From NCBI RefSeq assembly GCF_014648415.1, contig NZ_BMRB01000009.1, positions 62,001 to 126,000 on the forward strand: 64,000 nt of DNA. The letters run 5' to 3'. The stretch is from Actinokineospora fastidiosa (lineage in GTDB: Bacteria; Actinomycetota; Actinomycetes; Mycobacteriales; Pseudonocardiaceae). Positions 8,161-16,967 of the stretch are shown piece by piece (within the stretch, counting starts at the first letter, position 1; each line of letters opens with the position of its first letter). The notes under the pieces are model-generated. The model saw nothing but the letters and a program-made list of their open reading frames with translations. It searched no databases and was not told the origin of the DNA. The translations under genes were made by a program, and so were the position numbers.

Positions 8161-9221
8161 CGCCGAGCTCCCGACTGCCCGTACCCCACCCGTCCCACCC
8201 GATCCGTCCCGCAGGCGGGACCATTGCACCAGCACCCCCACCCCACCGCAGCACGACGGGACGCCACAGGGTCACACGAGTCCATGGAGGACGTCTCCCT
8301 GATGGGGGTGTGATTGACACGTCCTTAACGCGTGGTGGGGCGGTGTGCCGTGGGGATTGTGGCTGCGAGCACGGAGAAGGCCGGGACCGTGGCGGCGGAT
8401 TCTTAACGCGGGACTGCGGCGTTGAAGGGGCGGCTGCGGAGAATCGCTGGCGACGTTCCGACGATGGCGGGACGCGGAGCGGTGGCTGGTGGGTCGCAGG
8501 GCCTGTGGGGATTACTGCGCTGTGCTTCGGCGGGTGGAGGTCGCGTGTGGCACGGGCGCGCCGGAGTGCGGAGGTGTGGGGGCTGTGGTGGGTGCCCCGC
8601 CGGGGAGGGGTGGGTGCGGGGGCGGGGATTAGGCGGGGATGGGCCCATTTGGGGGGGACGAGCGGGGGCATTGCCCCGGGGCGACGGCCGGAGTCGTGGC
8701 CGGGCAGGGGCCCGAGCCGGAGTTGGGGTGGGGATGGGGCGCGAGTCGGGAGCCGGAGCGAGAGCCCGGGTTAGGGCTGGGGCGGGGGGCAGGGCTGGGG
8801 CGGGAGCCGGAGTTGGGGCAGGAGTGGGCCCTGAGTCGGGGGCCGGAGCGAGAGCCGGTCCCGGCGCTGGAAGTTGGGTTGGGGATGGGGGCACGAGTCG
8901 GGAGCTGGCGACGGGGCGGGTTGGGGGCTCGGGTCGAGGGTCGGCGTCGGAGGTGGGGCCGGAGGCGGGCGGAGTTGGGTCCGGGTCGGGGGCGGAGGTG
9001 TGGGGACGGACGGTGGTGATCGGGGCGTCTGGACTCCAGCAGTGGCTGGTGTTCTGGTGGGTGCGGCGTGGGGCAGGGCGGTGGGCGGGGTGTGGTCGGG
9101 CGGCTGGTCCGCAGGTGGGTGGTTGGTCAGGGGCCTGGTCTGTCGGTGGGGTGGTTGGTCGGGCGGTTGGTCTGTCGGTGGGGTGGTTGGTCGGGCGGTT
9201 GGTCTGCGGGTGGGGTGCTGG
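8161..9221. other. 1-kb gene-free, G-rich low-complexity intergenic region
   Basis: No credible gene. Both strands are open in several frames only because the top strand is dominated by GGGGCGGGAGCCGGAG-like purine-rich blocks (about 8600-9030), giving Gly/Ala/Arg- or Pro-rich translations without family features. The many G runs could form G-quadruplexes in the top strand. The region separates potassium-uptake genes from the lipoprotein gene and may hold the promoter of the KtrB/KtrA pair near 8170-8340, where the sequence is normal. Confidence 0.7.
9137..9210 (+). repeat. 32-bp tandem repeat, about 2.3 copies
   Basis: Two identical 32-bp units (9137-9168 and 9169-9200) starting ggtctgtcggtggggtggtt, followed by a partial, diverged third copy. 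Identity of the full copies suggests recent duplication. It ends just beyond the 3' end of the minus-strand lipoprotein gene. Confidence 0.85.
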
Positions 9222-10343
9222 TTAGCGGGGTTCTGTGTCGTTGGTGAGGGTGGTGGTCGGGGTGTGCCAGAGGGTTCGGGTTTCGTTGTCGGTGGTGAGT
9301 AGGTACAGGTGGTCGCCTGCTCGAGCCAGGGCTGTAGGGGTGCCCGGTAGGCCCGTTTCGTGGGTGGTCCAGGTTCCGGCGCGCCATGACAGCAGGCGGA
9401 TGCCGGTCTCGTGGGGGACGGCTACGAGTAGGCGGTCGTCGAGCCACGCGGGGGCGGGGAGGGGGGTTTGGTCGGTGGTGGGAGTGGCGGGCATGTCCGG
9501 CAGGCGGGTCCATGTGGTCCCGTTGCGGAGCCAGACCGCGGCGGTGTGGTCTGTGCGGCCGGTGGTGGCGCAGGTGGGGTGGCAGGTGACGGCGTCGGCT
9601 ATGGCGGTGGCGCCGGAGTCGGGGAGTGGGGTTTTCGTCCAGCCGGTCGCGCCTGTCTCGGAGTGCCAGATCACGGGGGTCTGGGCGCCGGAGGCGGTGT
9701 CGACCTGCCAGCCGGAGACGACGACGGATCGGTCGGTGGACGACACGCCGGTGGGGAAGACGATCTCCGCGGCGGTGCTCTCCAGGGCCGTGCCCGCCGA
9801 CGGGAGGCGGGTGGCCGTGTGTGCCTCGTCGATCGTCCACGCCGCGACGTCCATGGCCGTGCGGGCGTTCTCCCAGGTGCCTATGACGACCTGGCCGCCG
9901 TCGGGCAGGGCGCCGCCGATCAGGTCGCCCGCGCCGTAGCTGCCGAAGGCGCCCGCCGCCTGCTTGCGTTCGGCCACCCCGGCGGCCGTCCCGGTCCACA
10001 CGCTCCAGCGCACGTTGCCGTGCGCGCCGCCGCGTTTGCCGCCTATGGCGAGGATGCGGCCGTCATCGGCCGCCAGGGAGGTCCATTCCGCCAACCCGCC
10101 GTACGGGGTCGCCGGGGTCAACGGGACCTCGACAGGCCGCCGGTCCGCGCCCAACCGCAGCAGGCCCGGGACCACCGGGCGGTCGGCCCACTGCCCGCCC
10201 ACCAGCAGGGAGTCGCCGTCGGCGGCCAGGACGACCGGGGTCAACCCCGGCGGCAGGTCGATCCGGCTGAACGGGGACGTGGGCGGGGTCCCGCACCCGC
10301 CGACGACCACCGCGGCGACCACCAGCGCACGCGCCATCCGCAT
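9222..10343 (-). CDS. secreted lipoprotein, probably beta-propeller-like
   Basis: 373 residues from the ATG at 10343. Residues 1-17 are a lipoprotein signal: MRM, hydrophobic ALVVAAVVV, lipobox VGGC with Cys17. The rest consists of repeated short beta-rich blocks with W/T/G-rich strands (for example GLAEWTSLAADDGRILAIGG, VWTGTAAG, TPVIWHSETG, TTWTRLPDMP), as in six- or seven-bladed propellers. No enzyme motif is recognised. It is anchored outside the cytoplasmic membrane. A terminator separates it from the polyketide synthase/thioesterase unit, so it is probably the last flanking gene before the cluster. Confidence 0.7.
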   Translation of the reverse strand: MRMARALVVAAVVVGGCGTPPTSPFSRIDLPPGLTPVVLAADGDSLLVGGQWADRPVVPGLLRLGADRRPVEVPLTPATPYGGLAEWTSLAADDGRILAIGGKRGGAHGNVRWSVWTGTAAGVAERKQAAGAFGSYGAGDLIGGALPDGGQVVIGTWENARTAMDVAAWTIDEAHTATRLPSAGTALESTAAEIVFPTGVSSTDRSVVVSGWQVDTASGAQTPVIWHSETGATGWTKTPLPDSGATAIADAVTCHPTCATTGRTDHTAAVWLRNGTTWTRLPDMPATPTTDQTPLPAPAWLDDRLLVAVPHETGIRLLSWRAGTWTTHETGLPGTPTALARAGDHLYLLTTDNETRTLWHTPTTTLTNDTEPR

Positions 10344-10412
10344 GACGGCCAGTATCCACCGAACCCAGCCCCCCGGTGATCCGCCGGACGGACGCACGTC
10401 CACACAGGACGA

Positions 10413-10451
10413 AGGCGCCCTGCTCCCGGCAGTACCGGGACCAGGGCGCCT
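10413..10451 (-). terminator. terminator at the left end of the enediyne cluster
   Basis: Arms AGGCGCCCTG (10413-10422) and CAGGGCGCCT (10442-10451) pair perfectly; beyond one C-C mismatch the stem continues with TCCCGG/CCGGGA around a 5-base loop. It lies 10 bp after the thioesterase stop on the minus strand and marks the end of the PKS-thioesterase transcript. Confidence 0.8.
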
Positions 10452-10460
10452 CCGCTCAAC

Positions 10461-10928
10461 TCAGCCCGCCGTCTGCACCAGCTTCTTCCCCGACGCGGAC
10501 CGCGCGTCGAAGGGGGCCAGTGCCTCGCGGAGGCCAGGCGGGACCCGGGCGGGGACCGTGGCGTTGTTGGGGCCGCGCATGCAGGCGATGCGCTGCGTGC
10601 CCCTGGCCACCAGGGTCTCCGCCCCGTCCCGGAGGTGGACGTAGTCGAAGGTGAACTGGATCTGCGTCTGGGTCAGCTCGTCCAGCCGCATCCGCACCGA
10701 CAGCTCGTCGAACGCGGTGATCTCGGCGAAGAACTCGCAGTCGGCCTTCAGCGTGAACAGCTTCAGGTCGTCGTGCATGATCTCCGCCAGCACCTCCGGC
10801 GCCATCTCCCGGAGGAACTTCTCCCGGCAGTGGCCCTGCCACCGCAGGTAGTTCACGTAGTACACGTTGCCGACGAAGTTGGTCTCCTCGAAGCCCACCT
10901 TGTGGCGCAGCTCGTAGTAGTGGCTCAT
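10461..10928 (-). CDS. enediyne hot-dog thioesterase (E10/TEBC type)
   Basis: 155 residues with the single hot-dog fold of the 4-hydroxybenzoyl-CoA thioesterase class. The N-terminal segment YELRHKVGFEETNFVGNVYY followed by VNYLRWQGHCREKFL is characteristic of the enediyne thioesterases SgcE10 and CalE7, which release the ACP-bound polyene made by the enediyne PKS. The start ATG overlaps the PKS stop codon (ATGA), so the two are translationally coupled, the usual arrangement for this pair. No other hot-dog enzyme in the window has this signature. Confidence 0.95.
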   Translation of the reverse strand: MSHYYELRHKVGFEETNFVGNVYYVNYLRWQGHCREKFLREMAPEVLAEIMHDDLKLFTLKADCEFFAEITAFDELSVRMRLDELTQTQIQFTFDYVHLRDGAETLVARGTQRIACMRGPNNATVPARVPPGLREALAPFDARSASGKKLVQTAG

Positions 10929-13900
10929 GCCGAACCTCCCGCGAGCACCGCGAAGACCACCGGCTCGGTTTGGTCGTTGAGCGTGGTCACCCAGGTGGCC
11001 ACCTTCGCCGAACCGGCCGACAGCACCACCCAGCCGCCGGGGTGGACGTCGCCCACCGTCGGCTCGCCGGTCACGCCCGCCTTGGCCAGGCACTCCAGCG
11101 CGCTGGCCACCCGGGCGCCCGCCGTGACGGCGTCCTCGCCGGTGCGGGCGGCCACCAGGTCGCGCAGGGCGCCCGGCCCCTCGACCGGCTCGACCGTCGC
11201 GACCGCGCAGGCCAGCGCGCCCGACCCGGCCACGATCAGGCTGACCCCGGCGCCGTGCGCGGAGTCGACCGTCACGCCGTCGACCGGCAGGCTGACCGGA
11301 GCGCCCAGGGCGCGCCCGGCGGCCAGCTCGGCCTGCGCCCGCGGGTCGGCCTGCCCGTCCGCCGGGTCCGGCTCGACGACGACCGCGCGCTCGCCGCCGA
11401 TGACCCGCTCCAGCGCGCGCTCCAGGTAGCCGCTGAGCATGGCGGGCACCCACGGGCCGGTGGCCTCCTTCTTGCGCACCGCCCGCAGGGTCAGGCCCTG
11501 CCAGCGCTCGACGAGCGCGCCGTCCGGGGCGAGGACGTCGACGTCGTAGGTGTAGCTGTCGCCGTCCTGGGACCGCTCGCGCGCGTCCATCAGCACGAAC
11601 TCGGTGTCCTGGCGCTCGGCGAGCCACAGCTTCTCCACGCCCTGCGGCAGCAGGGTCGCGTCCGGCACGCAGCACTGGATCGCGTGCATCACCGCGTCCC
11701 GGGTGCCCGGGTCGGCCAGCACCTGCTCCTGCGGCAGGTACGGGGCGAACCACGGCGCGGGCGTGGTGGTGGACAGCTCCGCCACCGCGTGCCGGGCGCT
11801 CGCCCTGCGGTAGCCGAGCAGGCGCTGGAACCGCTTGCCCTGGAACAGGACGCCGCCGTACAGCTCGGTGATCGGGTCGCCGGGCACCGGCGCGAGCCGG
11901 ACGGCCTCCCGGGACGGCCCGTCGCCGGGCAGCTCGGGCCGGGGCAGCCGCAGCGTGGCCCGGAAGTGGTCCGCGCTGAAGCCGGTGTCCTCGGCGCGGA
12001 TGGCCACCGAGACCGTCTCCTCGTCGCGGACCAGCGCGGCCAGCCGCACGGCCGTCGAGCCGCCGGGGCGCACCACGATCGGCCGCAGGAACTCCATGTC
12101 CTCCAGCAGCGGCACGCCGGTCCGGCCGATCGCGGCCGTGGCGACCTGGGTCATCGCCTCCATGCCGACCACGGCGGGGAACAGCAGGTCGCCGTCCAGC
12201 TGGTGGTCGGACAGGTAGGGGTCGCTGCCGGTGGACAGCTCGACCTCGGTGATCAGCTCGACGTTCGGGTAGTGCACCAGCACCCGGTCGACGAACCGGG
12301 TCAGCGGCAGCTCATCGCCAGCGTCCAGCGGCAGCGTCGGCAGGCCGCCCATCCGGCCGCCCACGGTCAGCACCGGCCCGGCCGACGGGTCGGCCAGCAC
12401 CTGGCGCAGCACGCCGAGGCCGTTCTCCAGCGAGATCGGGGTGATGCCGTCGCGCACCAGCGTCTGGACCACGCCCAGCTTCTCGCCCATGCCCGCGCCC
12501 GACCAGACCGACCACTCCAGGGCCAGCGCCCGCGCGTCCGGGTGGGCGCGCTGGAAGTCGACGGTCAGCTCGGTCATCCAGTCGTTGGCCGTGGAGTAGT
12601 GCGCCTCGCCCTTCAGCCCGGCCCTGCCGATGATGCTGCCGAAGGTGACCAGCAGCTTGACCTTGTCCTGGTCCACCGCGTCGAGCACCGTGCGCAGACC
12701 GGCGACCTTGGGGGCGAGGGTCTTGTGGAACTCCTCCTCGGTCAGGTTGGACAGCGCGCCGGGCACGTTGCGGCCCGCGCCGTGCATGACGGCGGTGACC
12801 GGGCCGAGGTTGGCCTCGAACGCGGCGACGGCGGCGGCGACCTGCTCGGGGTCGGTGACGTCGGCGCGCTCGTACTGGTAGGTCACGCCCGCGGCCGCCA
12901 TGCGGGCCAGGTTCTCCACCAGCTCCTCGTCGCCGTCGGCCTGGTCGCGGCCGACGAGGGCGAGCTTGGCGCCGGAGTCCTTGGCCATGGCCAGCGCGCA
13001 CTCGGCGGTGATGCCCTTGCCGCCGCCGGTGACCAGCAGGACGTCCGAGGCGTCCAGCGGGGTCGCCGTGCTCGCCACCGCGGGCTGCTGCAGCACGTTC
13101 AGCACGGGGGCCGTGCGCACGCCGTCGGCGTCGTAGCGGACCTCGCTGAACGTGGTGGTGGCGGCGGCCTCGGTGATCACCCTGCGGACGGCGTCGTCCA
13201 CCTCGGCCGCGGTCGACGGCGCCAGGTCGGGCAGGCCGACCAGCGTGGTCGCCACGTCCGACGCCTCCAGGAACGCGGTCCTGGCCAGGCCGGACGCGCC
13301 GTACTTGTTCTGCACCACGACGAACCGGCTGCCGGGCGGCGCGGCCACGGCTGCCTTGCCCGCGGCCAGGAACAGCCCGACGTGGTCCTCGCCGTTGTCC
13401 GGCAGGCACAGCAGCACGCCGTCGCCGATGCCCGCCTCGGCGAGCGCGACCTGCAGCCGCTCGGCCAGCGGGTGACCTGCGGGGGCGAACACCTGCCAGG
13501 TGCCGACCGGGCCGGTGCCGACGGTGACGACCGGCGCGGGGGCGGGCCGGTACTCGACCGCGAACGGCCGCACCCACGGCGCCACGCCCGGCACCTCGAC
13601 GCTCGCGCCGCGGTTGCCGTCGCCGTCCCCGGCGCTGGCGGCCAGCTCGTCGATCATCTCCGCCAGCTCGCCGAGCGACACCGTGGCGAAGCTGGTGGAC
13701 AGCTCCAGCGTCGGCATGCCGAGCGTGCGGGTGACGTCGTTGACGATCTGCCCGACCGTGATCGAGCTCAGGTGCAGGTCGTCGAGCGGGTGCGTGGCCG
13801 CGGTGACGGTGTCCAGCGGCAGTTCGACGCGCTCGGCGGCGAGCTGGCGCAACAGGTCCAGGGTGGACGGACCGTCCTCGCCCTCGGCCCGCGCCGCCGC

Positions 13901-16672
13901 CTCGGGGGCGGCCGCGGCGACCTCGTCGCCGGGCTGGGGCAGCCCGACGGACAGGTCGGGGGCGGCCTCGCACGGGCTGGCCAGGAAGCTCAGCTCGGCG
14001 TCCAGCGGCAGCGGGCGCAGCACCCGGTCGGCGAACAGCGCGTCGGTGTCCACGGTGGACCCCAGCGCGAACGCGGCGCCGACGACGGACAGCAGCGCGG
14101 TCAGCGACTGGCTGTCGGTGTCGATGGCCAGCACCGGCGTCTGCGGCGCGATGTCGCGCAGCAGCCCGGAGAGCACGCGGCCGGGGCCGACCTCGACGGC
14201 GAGGTCCGCGCCCTCGACGGCCTTGGCCGCCGCCTCGTGGAAGCGGACCGGGAACACGATCTGGTCGCGCAGCAGCGCGGGCAGGTCGGTGTCGGCGTCC
14301 AGCCAGTCGCCGGTCACCGAGGACACGAACCGGCGGGCGGGCCTGCCGAAGGAGAACTCGGCCAGCCGCTCGGTCATCGCCTCGGCCGCGGGAGCGACCA
14401 GCGGCGAGTGGAACGCGTGCGAGACGTTGAGCCGCGTGGCGGTCACGCCCTCGGCCCTGGCCCGCTCGCACACCCGGTCCACCGCGGCCGCGTCACCGGC
14501 GATGACGGTCTGGGTGGGGCCGTTGTAGCCCGCGATCACCACCGGCTCGTCGCCGCACAGCCGCGTCACGCGGTCCGGCGTGGCCGCCAGACCCGCCATC
14601 GCGCCGCCGCCCTGGCTGGCCTTGGCCATGACCTGGCCGCGCGCCTTGGCAAGGCGCAGCACGTCCTTGGCGCCCATGGCGCCCGCCCAGGCCAGCGCGG
14701 TCAGCTCGCCGAGGCTGTGCCCGACGGCGACGTCGGCCTCGACGCCCAGGGTGTGCAGCACCCGCAGGGCCGCGACGGACCCGGCCACGATGCGCGGCTG
14801 GGCCACCTCGGTGGCCGTCTGGTCGCCGCCGGTGGGCAGCTCGGCCTCGGTGAACACGGCGTCCGCGGCGGCGAACCGGCGGCGGATCGCGCCGACCGCG
14901 CCGCGGCCGGAGCCCTGGCCCGGGAACAGGTAGGCGATGCGCGGCGTGGTCGCGCCGCGGTTGAGGTAGACCCCGTCCGCGCCGAACACGCTCTGCTCGC
15001 CCGCGTCGATCGCCGCGAGGAGCCGCTCGAGCTTGCGCACCGCGTCGTCGGGGCTGTTGGTCACGACCGACGCGCGCACGCGCCCGCCCGACAGCTCCTT
15101 GGCCAGCGTGCCTGCGAGGTCGGCGAGCTCGGCGAAGGACAGTTTGGGCACCAGCTCCAGCAGCCCGGTGATCCGCTCGCGCAGCGCGGCGTCGTCGGCG
15201 CCGTCGAGCAGCAGCAGCTCGGCGTCCTGCCTGCCGCCGACCAGCGTGGTGGCGCGCTTGGGCAGCTCGACCCTGCGGGTGGCGCCGGGCGCCTGCTCCA
15301 GGGCGATGTGGGTGTTGATGCCGCCGAAGCCCATCGCGGACACGCCCGCGCGGACCGGGACGTCGGCGGGCCACAGGCCCGGCTCGCTCGGCACGTACAG
15401 CGCAGGGGAGTCGCCGGTCAGCTTCGGGTGCGCCTCGTAGTGGCCGGTGGCGGGCGGGATCACCTGGTGGTGCACCGCCAGCGCGGCCTTGATCAGGCCG
15501 CCGACGCCCGCGGCCGCCTTGGTGTGGCCGAAGTTGCCCTTGATCGAGCTGATCGCGGCCGGACGCACGTCCGGGTCGACCGCGCGCCGGGCCTGGCCGA
15601 TGGCCTCCAGCTCGGTGGCGTCGCCCAGCGCGGTGCCGGTGCCGTGGCCCTCGAAGTAGGACACCGTCTCCACGCCGTAGCCCGCGCGGTTGTAGGCGCG
15701 GCTGATCGCCAGCTGGTGGCCTGCGGCCTCGGGGCGGGTGATGCCGCCCTTGCCGTCGGAGGAGATGCCCCAGCCGGTGATCGATGCGTAGATCCGCAGG
15801 CCGCGCGCGATCGCGTCCTCCTCGCGCATCAGCACGACGACGCCGCAGCCCTCGCCGGGCCAGAAGCCGTTGGAGTCGCGGTCGTAGACCTTCATCTCGC
15901 CGCTGGCCAGCGCGCCGGTCTTGGCGAAGCCGATCACCTCGAACGGGTCGATCGAGAGGTCGACGCCGCCTGCGATGCAGACGTCGAGGTCGCCGTCGGC
16001 CAGCGCCTTGGCCGCCGTGGCGATGGAGAGCAGCGAGGACGAGCAGGCGCCGTCGACGGTGTAGCCGCCGCCGCCGAGGTCGAAGTAGTTGCAGATGCGG
16101 CCCGCGATGGTGTTGGCCAGCCCGCCCGCGAGGGTGTCCTCGTCGATCGGCGGGAACGGCGCCTTGTAGACCGGCTCGAGTTCGCGGAGGAAGGCGCTGG
16201 TCTCCTCGTCGTCCCATCCCTTGGCGCCCAGCGCCGCGGCCAGCGTGCGCCGGACGTAGGGCCAGCGCAGCCGCATGAGGTTGGCTCGGGAGAACTCACC
16301 GGTGAGGCTGTTGCCCACGACCACGCCGGTGGCCTCGCGGGGCAGGCCCTCCGCGTTGGGGAAGCCCGCGTCGGCCAGGGCCGTCGCGGCCGTGTCCAGG
16401 GCCAGCCAGTGCGTCAGGTCGGTCGACCGGTAGGTGCTGCCCGCGACCTTGTACGCGAGCCGGTCGAACTCGAAGTCGCGGAGCACGGCGGCCTTGCTCG
16501 CGTAGAAGCGGTCGGGCGCGTCCGGGTCCGGTGAGTAGTAGTCAGCCTGGTTCATCCGCTGGTCGGGCAGCCTGCGGAAAGCGCGGCGGCCGGCCAGGAT
16601 GTTCTCCCAGAGATCCTCTGTGCTGGCGGCGTCGGGATAACGAAGTCCGATGCCGACGATCGCGATCCGCAC
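10925..16672 (-). CDS. pksE: iterative enediyne polyketide synthase (PKSE)
   Basis: 1,915 residues from the GTG at 16672, chosen because VRIAIVGIGLRYPD is the family's N-terminus. Domains in order: ketosynthase 1-460 (Cys210 in DGACSSS, His343, His383); acyltransferase about 575-880 (GHSLGELTAL, Ser653); ACP about 935-1010 with DDLHLSSITV (pantetheine serine 969 or 970); ketoreductase about 1205-1400 (VTGGGKGI, Tyr1359, Asn1363); dehydratase from about 1465 (DPYLSDHQLDG, His1490); C-terminal phosphopantetheinyl transferase-like domain about 1750-1915. This matches SgcE/KedE-type synthases, which build a linear polyene from malonyl-CoA. In the last domain the residue expected to be the metal-binding aspartate appears to be Thr1826 (see findings). 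Confidence 0.97.
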   Translation of the reverse strand: MRIAIVGIGLRYPDAASTEDLWENILAGRRAFRRLPDQRMNQADYYSPDPDAPDRFYASKAAVLRDFEFDRLAYKVAGSTYRSTDLTHWLALDTAATALADAGFPNAEGLPREATGVVVGNSLTGEFSRANLMRLRWPYVRRTLAAALGAKGWDDEETSAFLRELEPVYKAPFPPIDEDTLAGGLANTIAGRICNYFDLGGGGYTVDGACSSSLLSIATAAKALADGDLDVCIAGGVDLSIDPFEVIGFAKTGALASGEMKVYDRDSNGFWPGEGCGVVVLMREEDAIARGLRIYASITGWGISSDGKGGITRPEAAGHQLAISRAYNRAGYGVETVSYFEGHGTGTALGDATELEAIGQARRAVDPDVRPAAISSIKGNFGHTKAAAGVGGLIKAALAVHHQVIPPATGHYEAHPKLTGDSPALYVPSEPGLWPADVPVRAGVSAMGFGGINTHIALEQAPGATRRVELPKRATTLVGGRQDAELLLLDGADDAALRERITGLLELVPKLSFAELADLAGTLAKELSGGRVRASVVTNSPDDAVRKLERLLAAIDAGEQSVFGADGVYLNRGATTPRIAYLFPGQGSGRGAVGAIRRRFAAADAVFTEAELPTGGDQTATEVAQPRIVAGSVAALRVLHTLGVEADVAVGHSLGELTALAWAGAMGAKDVLRLAKARGQVMAKASQGGGAMAGLAATPDRVTRLCGDEPVVIAGYNGPTQTVIAGDAAAVDRVCERARAEGVTATRLNVSHAFHSPLVAPAAEAMTERLAEFSFGRPARRFVSSVTGDWLDADTDLPALLRDQIVFPVRFHEAAAKAVEGADLAVEVGPGRVLSGLLRDIAPQTPVLAIDTDSQSLTALLSVVGAAFALGSTVDTDALFADRVLRPLPLDAELSFLASPCEAAPDLSVGLPQPGDEVAAAAPEAAARAEGEDGPSTLDLLRQLAAERVELPLDTVTAATHPLDDLHLSSITVGQIVNDVTRTLGMPTLELSTSFATVSLGELAEMIDELAASAGDGDGNRGASVEVPGVAPWVRPFAVEYRPAPAPVVTVGTGPVGTWQVFAPAGHPLAERLQVALAEAGIGDGVLLCLPDNGEDHVGLFLAAGKAAVAAPPGSRFVVVQNKYGASGLARTAFLEASDVATTLVGLPDLAPSTAAEVDDAVRRVITEAAATTTFSEVRYDADGVRTAPVLNVLQQPAVASTATPLDASDVLLVTGGGKGITAECALAMAKDSGAKLALVGRDQADGDEELVENLARMAAAGVTYQYERADVTDPEQVAAAVAAFEANLGPVTAVMHGAGRNVPGALSNLTEEEFHKTLAPKVAGLRTVLDAVDQDKVKLLVTFGSIIGRAGLKGEAHYSTANDWMTELTVDFQRAHPDARALALEWSVWSGAGMGEKLGVVQTLVRDGITPISLENGLGVLRQVLADPSAGPVLTVGGRMGGLPTLPLDAGDELPLTRFVDRVLVHYPNVELITEVELSTGSDPYLSDHQLDGDLLFPAVVGMEAMTQVATAAIGRTGVPLLEDMEFLRPIVVRPGGSTAVRLAALVRDEETVSVAIRAEDTGFSADHFRATLRLPRPELPGDGPSREAVRLAPVPGDPITELYGGVLFQGKRFQRLLGYRRASARHAVAELSTTTPAPWFAPYLPQEQVLADPGTRDAVMHAIQCCVPDATLLPQGVEKLWLAERQDTEFVLMDARERSQDGDSYTYDVDVLAPDGALVERWQGLTLRAVRKKEATGPWVPAMLSGYLERALERVIGGERAVVVEPDPADGQADPRAQAELAAGRALGAPVSLPVDGVTVDSAHGAGVSLIVAGSGALACAVATVEPVEGPGALRDLVAARTGEDAVTAGARVASALECLAKAGVTGEPTVGDVHPGGWVVLSAGSAKVATWVTTLNDQTEPVVFAVLAGGSA

Positions 16673-16967
16673 GGTGTTCAATCTATACCGCCTATTCTCG
16701 GTGCCGCCCGACCGGAATCGGCGTTGCCTATACGCCTGCCGCATTACGCGGCGAACCAGCCGAGTCCGGCGCAGTCCTCGACACACGCTTTCAGCTACTC
16801 GGTCAAGGGTGCACCAGGGCAGGGCAAATGACGTCTCCTCATGTGCTGTGCACCGGCAGTTCTCCCGTATTGCCGCAATAGTGCCTTGCCAGGCCGCCGC
16901 ACTGCCGGAGATGCGGCGCCATGGGCGCGGGCCGACTCTGGCAATGCGTCCATCGCTGGAGGAATCG
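16673..16967. promoter_or_regulatory. divergent promoter region between the PKS and the UnbL operon
   Basis: About 295 bp, AT-richer than the surroundings, with no gene. It carries a good copy of the cluster motif on the plus strand (16899-16941) and a weaker one on the minus strand (16828-16846: GCACA, then GAGACG), which would serve the PKS. Confidence 0.6.
16899..16941 (+). promoter_or_regulatory. cluster motif upstream of the first DUF1702 gene
   Basis: First box GCACTGCCGGAGATGCGGC (16899-16917), second box cgactctgg (16933-16941), 26 bp before the start codon. It belongs to the set of bipartite motifs listed in the findings. Confidence 0.65.

Noticed and set aside
8403..9302. Several overlapping Gly/Arg- and Pro-rich frames in the G-rich intergenic DNA
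   Set aside because: All frames stay open because of base composition, and none resembles a protein family.
10970..16534. A 1,854-codon open frame on the plus strand opposite the polyketide synthase
   Set aside because: It is the antisense of the synthase codons; its translation is dominated by Arg/His/Gly/Ala with no domain, an effect of third-position GC bias.
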